Below, piece after piece: positions 22,153 through 26,772 of a DNA stretch of 26,772 nt. Within the stretch, counting starts at the first letter, position 1. Each line of letters begins with the position of its first letter. The position numbers and the translations under genes were made by a program. A model generated the notes under the pieces. It was not told the origin of the DNA and made no database searches. It was given only the letters and a program-made list of their open reading frames with translations. The DNA is from Priapulus caudatus (Eukaryota > Priapulida > Priapulimorpha > Priapulimorphida > Priapulidae): NCBI RefSeq assembly GCF_000485595.1, contig NW_014578229.1, positions 58,303 through 85,074 on the forward strand, read 5' to 3'.

Positions 22153-22460
22153 GAAGGCTCATTAGGGCTATGCTCCCCCAGGGTACTGCCGCGCGGAACG
22201 TACCCTGCGGTACGGTTCCGTATACCGCGAACGACCGCGTGGTCACTAATTTGATATGTAGGGTCAGGATTAGTAGGGTTAGGGTTCGGTTAGGTTATGC
22301 GTTAGCGAGAGGCCGTAGGCGACATCCTAGACTCGTTATGGAGTAGCGAGCGTACCGGTCCGGCATATTAGATAGTACCAGGGTACGTTCGCGTATACCG
22401 CGAACCGTACCCAGGGGCTACGTTCCGGCAGCTACCCCGGGGCGACATTAGACCCTCTCA
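22153..22460. mobile_element. ~308-bp element with long inverted termini (MITE- or fold-back-like), copy B only
   Basis: The left end (22153-22232) and right end (22378-22460) are imperfect reverse complements over about 80 bp, sharing blocks such as gaacgtaccc, ggtacggttc and tataccgcgaac. The middle (22233-22377) has no reading frame of note and contains gggttagggttcggttagg (from 22276). Copy A has no such insert: at 11636-11646 gggtttgtactaag is uninterrupted, whereas copy B has ggggttgctac before and ctgtaactaag after the element. The repeated tgtac-like bases could be a short target-site duplication, blurred by sequence noise. No transposase is encoded, so it would be non-autonomous. The superfamily cannot be assigned. 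Confidence 0.7.
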
Positions 22461-22706
22461 GCTGTAACTAAGATCTAGTAACCCTTGCCTCCCTCGGCTA
22501 CGCGTTATGTCCGCTAATGGCTCAATGTTGGACAGCTGGTCAATTGATCTCATAGATACCAATGCGAAATTACATTGCGCGATTGGATTCTGCTATTCGT
22601 CTTGTATTTCTCAAATTACTGGTGGATCTGTGCGCTGCGCGCTGCAGCCTTGTGGGCAACGTATCGACTCTAAACACGACTATAGTGAATATATTAACGG
22701 GCCACC

Positions 22707-22770
22707 GGGGGGGGGGGGGGGGGGCGGGGGCGGCTGCGGCGGTGGGGGGGGCGGGGGGGCGGGGCGGGCG
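22707..22770. repeat. G-rich run present only in copy B
   Basis: An 18-base G run (22707-22724) followed by further G5-G8 blocks separated by C, GCTGC or T. Copy A at 11850 passes straight from atataacggcg to taaacgtgcg. It could form a G-quadruplex if real, but may be a base-calling artefact. Confidence 0.7.
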
Positions 22771-23006
22771 AAACCGTGCCACAGTGCGTGCTGCCCGGCG
22801 CCGTGCAGTATGTTTGGATGGGCAGGGGGGGGGAGAAGGACGGTAAGAGCGCAACAGAGTATAGCAAACAACGGCTGTTACATTAGCTGCTTATACCCTT
22901 CACGGGCAGCGTGCATGCCTGTGTTGCTAACTCAGCCATGAGTAACAGCAGCTAATACTTATACGCTGTTGTATGGCAGGCACATTACGGCAACACTATA
23001 CTCCTA

Positions 23007-23135
23007 TAGGCTAGGGCTGATTATTATACTTTCCGCCGGATCGCGAACCCTAAACCCCTAGCCCTGTGTTCTCACCCAACTCCAACATTTTTCTAAACTT
23101 AACTGGAGCACTGGCCTTGCCCCCTAACCCTATAC
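23007..23135. repeat. Degenerate telomere-like (CCCTAA) motifs, copy B
   Basis: Colinear with 12070-12195: ggctagggctga, then gaaccctaaacccctagccc and ccctaaccctatacc. It carries small indels typical of copy B. Confidence 0.5.
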
Positions 23136-23272
23136 CAACTCCGGGGTCCTACTATGTGAGGTTCTCTCTGCCGAGTCTACTTGTGTTACTCGGTGTCACG
23201 AGCGTAAGCGCGTCAGCAGGTCGAGCCGGATGACGCTCAAATTAATTTCGCCCTTTTGCATATTTTTGCTAG

Positions 23273-23414
23273 GTTCGGTTGTTTCTCGCGCATCTATTCG
23301 TTTGAGGATGTGAGTAATTGGTGCGGTGGCTAGAGGTCATATTTAATCAGGCCACACCTTAACCTGCGCCAGATGCGTGCGAACTGGTTGGACGCACCGT
23401 AATGTATCTGCTGG
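23273..23414 (+). pseudogene. Disrupted second copy of the sodium channel exon
   Basis: This is colinear with 12321-12449 but is 142 nt long instead of 129, with several small insertions and deletions. IYSFE can still be read, then frame is lost and an in-frame TAG falls at 23331-23333. The acceptor AG (23271-23272) remains, but the donor is CTAAGT instead of GTAAGT. The upstream polypyrimidine stretch and the CA tract downstream are also duplicated. The whole of copy B carries the same scattered indels outside coding sequence, so raw-read error is a better explanation than a true pseudogene. It should not be counted as a second channel gene. Confidence 0.75.
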
Positions 23415-23511
23415 CTAAGTATCTTATCTTCACCGTCGACGTTTGACCTGCGCGTCGTGCCGTAGTGTTGCCGTGATGTGCTCGCCCGCGCGCGTGTCGT
23501 GTTTACTGACG

Positions 23512-23606
23512 CACTCACAGAGACACAGGCACGCGCCCCACATCAGACACACGCGGTGCGCGCCACACACAAAGACACAGACACACGCACACATCGCCCA
23601 CGCACC

Positions 23607-23653
<47 letters not shown>

Positions 23654-23772
23654 ACGCACACGCACACGCAAAACACAAACACAAACACAACACAAACACG
23701 CACACGCACACGCAACACGCACACGCCACACACGCACGCGCACGCTACACGCACGTCCCACACGCACACCGC
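23512..23772. repeat. CA microsatellite, copy B
   Basis: Counterpart of 12526-12800, with CACACG, ACACAAAC and CACGCA interruptions and a pure CA run at 23611-23642. Confidence 0.85.
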
Positions 23773-24091
23773 CTCACGATTTTAATCGCTTTACAATAGG
23801 CGCGGCATTGTGGTATAATTCCCCTGAGTGCATGTTCCCCTATACTGTCTGAATAGGCGAGCCGCGTGGCTCGATGACTGCCGGTTGAAGCTCCAGCACT
23901 GAAACTATGCCTACGTCGTGCGGCCCGGAAAGGAGAGAAGAGGAGAACAAACGCTGAACAGTGTTAAACGCGGGCCGACATTCTGCCAAAGTCACGCACG
24001 ATTCGACGTTCCTCGTGTCACTGCAATAGCTGAAGCGCCACACAGTAGACAGCGCTACCAACAGCGCTGATTGTTCAGCTGCGCGAAGCTG
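23773..24091. other. Copy B counterpart of 12801-13115, non-coding
   Basis: It shares gactgccggttgaagctccag (from 23875) with copy A at 12907. No exon recognised. Confidence 0.5.
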
Positions 24092-24760
24092 TGCTGCTTT
24101 GTGCTGCGTGTGTGTGCTGTGATGTGCCTCGCTGGTGTGCTTGCTGTGGTGCTGTGTTTGTGTGTGCAATGGTGCTGCGTCGTGGTGTGCGTGTGCGTGC
24201 GGCGCTGCTGCTGCTTGTGTTTTGTCTTTCGTGCGGTGCTTTGAGTACCGTGCGTGCCGTGCTGTGGCCGTGCGTGCCGCGTGTTGTGCGGGCATGTGTG
24301 CTGCTGGCTGTGTGTGTGTGTGTGTGTGCCGCGTGTGTGGGTGCGTGCGGTGCGTGTGGTGTGTGTGCATGTGTCGTGCAGCGCGTGCTGCTGTCTGTGG
24401 CCTGTGTGGGGTGTGTGTGTGTTGTTTGTGCTGCCGTGCGCGCTATACGTGTGTGTGCGTGCGTGGGTCTTTTGTGTCGTGTGTGTGGGTGTGGTGTGTG
24501 CGCGTGTGGTGTCGTGCGTGTTTGAGCGTGCGTGCGTGCGTGCGCCTGCTTGTTTCTTTTGTGTGCGTGTGCGTGCGTGTTCTTTGCGCGTGCGTGTGCG
24601 TGTGTGTGTGCGCGTGCGCGTGCCGTGTGCGTTTGTGTTTGTGTTTGCGTGCGTGTCGGGTGCGTGCGTCGGGCCCCGTTATGGTTGCGTTGGGCGCGCT
24701 GTGTGTGTGTGCGTTATGCATGTGTGTCTTGTGCGGCTGTGCGTGCGTGTGATGGGGTGT
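24092..24760. repeat. GT-rich microsatellite, copy B
   Basis: Counterpart of 13116-13755. Cys/Val/Arg/Ala frames of up to 306 residues on the plus strand run through it into the CT tract; they are repeat by-products. Confidence 0.88.
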
Positions 24761-24829
24761 GCACATTTATATGCGTGCCGCGTACAACACGCGGGCCACC
24801 TGGCGCTGATTAGCCCTTCGCGATCTAAT

Positions 24830-25039
24830 CTATATCTCACTCGTTTCTTCTTCCTATCTCGCCCCCTCTCGTCGCTCTCTCCTCTGCTCTCTCTCTCTCT
24901 CTCTCGCTCTCTCTCTTCGCCTCTCTCCCCTCTCTCTCTCTCTTCTCTCGCTCTCTCCGCTCTCTCGCTTCCCTCTCTCGCTTTCCTCGCTCTCTCGCTC
25001 ATCGACTCTCTCGCTCGTCTTACTCTACTCTCTCTCTCT

Positions 25040-25092
<53 letters not shown>

Positions 25093-25160
25093 CCTCTCTC
25101 TTACCCCGCGCTCGCTCTCTTTCTCCCTTATTCTCCCTTTCTCTCTTTTCTTTTTTTTTC
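24830..25160. repeat. CT microsatellite
   Basis: About 330 bp of CTCTCT with CGCT and CCCT interruptions; the longest pure run is near 25045-25087. It is the right edge of copy B and the probable cause of the assembly break in copy A. Confidence 0.92.
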
Positions 25161-25680
25161 ATTTGAAGAGCTGACCCTCTCCCTTTATACTTCTAATCGC
25201 GCATAAGCTCTTTATTTAGTATTTTTAACGATCACACTCGGAACCATCTGGACGTATTAAACGTTGATAAGCCTATATGCGCATTCCTCGTCTATTTTGA
25301 CAGCAGTGTGAGTTTCTATGGCTGTTGTTTTTACGGCTTCATCCGTATCTATTGTAATGAGTTATATTGCTGCGCTGGCTTCTTTGTGTTTGTGAGTTAA
25401 CAGGCAGAAGTGAGCGAGCAAATCACGTACACTGTTTGTCGCGCTCTCACAGTGCGGCTCGTTACAGCGTGACCGTACGTTTGTGTATGGCGTTGAAAGG
25501 TTCGCCATCGCCGCGATCTGTAACAGCAGAACTTGCGTTTTTACTTGCTCTCCGGCAGAAGCTGCGATAACAGCTGTAGTTTGTGCGATATCGCATCAAC
25601 GAATTGTGGTCACGACGACTTTTTTTGCCAAAGCGGCAGAGCGCAACGTGGGATAACGATGTGAAATCATGCAACATCCA
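25161..25680. other. Low-copy non-coding sequence of the right flank
   Basis: Not duplicated elsewhere in the window and apparently free of scattered indels. No exon of the sodium channel or other gene was recognised. Confidence 0.5.
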
Positions 25681-25682
25681 TA

Positions 25683-25731
25683 CTGATGCTGATGCTGCTG
25701 ATGCTGCTGCTGCTGATGCTGCTACTGCTGA

Positions 25732-25772
<41 letters not shown>

Positions 25773-26120
25773 GTGGTGGTGGTGGTGAGCTGATGCTGCT
25801 AATGCTGTTGCCGCTGATGGTGCTGCTACTGCAACTGCTGATACTGCTGCTGTTGCTGCTGATGCTGATGCTGATGCAGCTGCTGATACTGCTGTTGTTG
25901 CTGCTGATGCTGATGCTGTTGCCGCTAATGGTGCTGCCGCTGCCGCTGCCCGCTGCTGCTGATGCTGCTAATGCTGTTGCCGCTAATGCTGTTGCCGCTG
26001 ATGCAGCTGCTCATGCTGCTGATGCTATTGCCGCTGATGATGCTGCTGCTGCTGGTGGCGCTGCTGTCGCCGTTGCTGTTGCTGCTGTCGCCGTTGCTGC
26101 TGCTGCTACTGCTGCTGTTA
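25683..26120. repeat. CTG/GAT trinucleotide repeat tract
   Basis: Imperfect GCTGATGCTGCT repeats with a CTG run at 25735-25768 and a GGT run at 25769-25787. Longer sub-repeats of about 45-48 bp occur (actgctgatactgctgctg near 25829 and its variant near 25880). The tract keeps a 238-residue plus-strand frame open (25583-26299) and a 117-residue minus-strand frame; both are only Ala/Asp, Leu/Met or Ser runs. The frame has no domain, and triplet repeats with few stops open such frames by chance. Confidence 0.85.
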
Positions 26121-26205
26121 GCGATTACAATGATGACGACGACAACAACGACGATGACAACAACGATGATGACGCGGACGACAACGATGACGACGGCCAT
26201 CCGGC
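26121..26205. repeat. GAC/AAC/GAT trinucleotide tract
   Basis: Continues the triplet tract with gatgacgacgacaacaacgac-type repeats. In the plus frame this gives Asp/Asn-rich sequence. Confidence 0.8.
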
Positions 26206-26353
26206 CGGCATCCGTGCACATATTATTCGTATAGCATCCAAAACTGAACACAAGCTTGCAGTGATTAGCGGCGTTCATCGCGCTTCATATTTTACGTAAC
26301 GAATTCTAAATGACGCGGACGCCGTGTGCACTGTCTCCCCAACTCCTGCTCGC

Positions 26354-26354
<1 letters not shown>

Positions 26355-26415
<61 letters not shown>
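26355..26415. repeat. TA microsatellite
   Basis: About 60 bp of nearly pure TA with one GTA interruption. It abuts the CTAGCGGGATACCC motif. Confidence 0.92.
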
Positions 26416-26495
26416 CTAGCGGGATACCCGGCGTTGCCCGGGGAAATCAATGGCGTTACTCAGTTGGTGAAAGGAAAATACCAAGAAAAATCGAA
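26416..26495. other. GC-rich hairpin motif next to the TA tract (possible mobile-element end)
   Basis: ctagcgggatacccggcg (from 26416) leads into a short inverted repeat, cccgg (26427-26431) and ccggg (26438-26442). I recall very similar gggatacccggcgttgcccggg sequences next to TA microsatellites in other invertebrate genomes, but cannot name the element. No target-site duplication is visible. Confidence 0.4.
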
Positions 26496-26772
26496 CTATC
26501 TATCTATCCGTGCATCCATCCATGCATCCATCCATTCATCACATTCCATGCCATCCCATCCCATCCCATCGTACCGCATCCCATCCCATCCCATCCCATA
26601 TCCCATCCCATCCCATCACATGCTATCTCATCGCATCCCAGCCCATGCCATGCCATGCCATGCCTTCCCATCCCATCGCACCGCATCCCATCCCATCCCA
26701 TCCTATCCCATGCCATTCCATGCCATCCCATCTCACTCCCATCGCATGCCATTCCATCCCATCCCATCCCAT
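26495..26772. repeat. CATC/CCCAT tandem repeat
   Basis: Begins with ATCT and ATCC tetranucleotides (26495-26540), then turns into CCCAT/CCATC pentanucleotides with ATGCC variants to the window end. The Gly/Met/Trp/Asp frame on the minus strand is a by-product. The array continues past the window. Confidence 0.92.

Larger units (their letters stand above)
22461..23272 (+). other. Copy B counterpart of the intron upstream of the channel exon
   Basis: Colinear with 11640-12320, plus a G-rich insert at 22707-22770. It contains the telomere-like motifs. It ends with the acceptor AG at 23271-23272. Confidence 0.6.
13929..25150. repeat. Copy B of the ~10.7-kb segment
   Basis: This starts inside a satellite unit directly after the N run and follows copy A to the end of the CT tract, where it joins the unique right flank. 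It contains very many one- to few-base differences, mostly inserted or missing single bases. It also has copy-specific extras: a 308-bp inverted-terminal element (22153-22460), poly-G runs (17905-17923, 22707-22770) and a longer CT tract. It lacks the 190-bp island found in the CA tract of copy A. It is most likely the other haplotype or a poorly polished version of the same locus. Confidence 0.88.

Noticed and set aside
22570-22871. Pro- and Gly-rich frames over the poly-G run
   Set aside because: Created by the poly-G insert that is absent from copy A.
3211-25150. Biological tandem duplication giving two sodium channel exons
   Set aside because: Both copies stop at the N run inside repeats, differ by read-error-like indels, and the second exon has lost frame and donor together with its non-coding surroundings.
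24254-25174. 306-residue frame running from the GT tract into the CT tract
   Set aside because: Cys/Val-rich then Ser/Leu-rich low complexity, dictated by the two repeats.

Overview
The window is eukaryotic, and the only confidently recognised gene piece points to an animal. A single 129-nt exon (12321-12449, + strand) encodes the S2-S3 part of domain I of a four-domain voltage-gated sodium channel, with canonical AG/GTAAGT splice sites. The rest looks intronic or intergenic: AT-rich sequence, very abundant GT/CA, CT, TA, CAG/CTG and CAT microsatellites, a tandem satellite of about 106 bp, and one short inverted-repeat element. I see no bacterial genes, operons, rRNA, tRNA or CRISPR. The species cannot be named from this sequence; an invertebrate or other non-bony-vertebrate genome is a reasonable guess from the channel residues only.

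Layout. 1-1305 is clean AT-rich sequence. 1310-2105 holds a GT/GC-rich tract and a CAT tract, and 2105-2830 is unremarkable. From about 2830 CAG/TAG triplets lead into a satellite array (3211-5285). Then come mixed low-copy sequence and microsatellites up to a CT tract that ends at a run of 25 Ns (13904-13928). The sodium channel exon lies in this part. After the Ns the sequence starts again inside the same satellite array (13929-15790) and repeats the whole succession in the same order and orientation up to a much longer CT tract (24830-25160). Copy A (3211-13903) and copy B (13929 to about 25150) are therefore two versions of one locus of about 10.7-11.2 kb. Copy B differs by many scattered small indels, which break the sodium channel exon (23273-23414). 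The simplest reading is two unmerged haplotypes or two noisy gap-filling extensions placed either side of one scaffold gap, not a biological tandem duplication. 25160-26772 is the clean right flank: a CTG/GAT triplet tract, a long TA tract joined to a short GC-rich hairpin motif, and a CCCAT pentanucleotide satellite.

Real differences between the copies may include a roughly 308-bp element with long inverted termini present only in copy B (22153-22460), a roughly 190-bp unique island inside the CA tract present only in copy A, and poly-G runs only in copy B. Other structures worth a look are a perfect 20-bp inverted repeat with a 15-nt loop (8178-8232, also in copy B), a higher-order repeat of about 852 bp within the satellite, and oppositely oriented GT and CA tracts on either side of the sodium channel exon. 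No evidence for a new multi-gene system was found.
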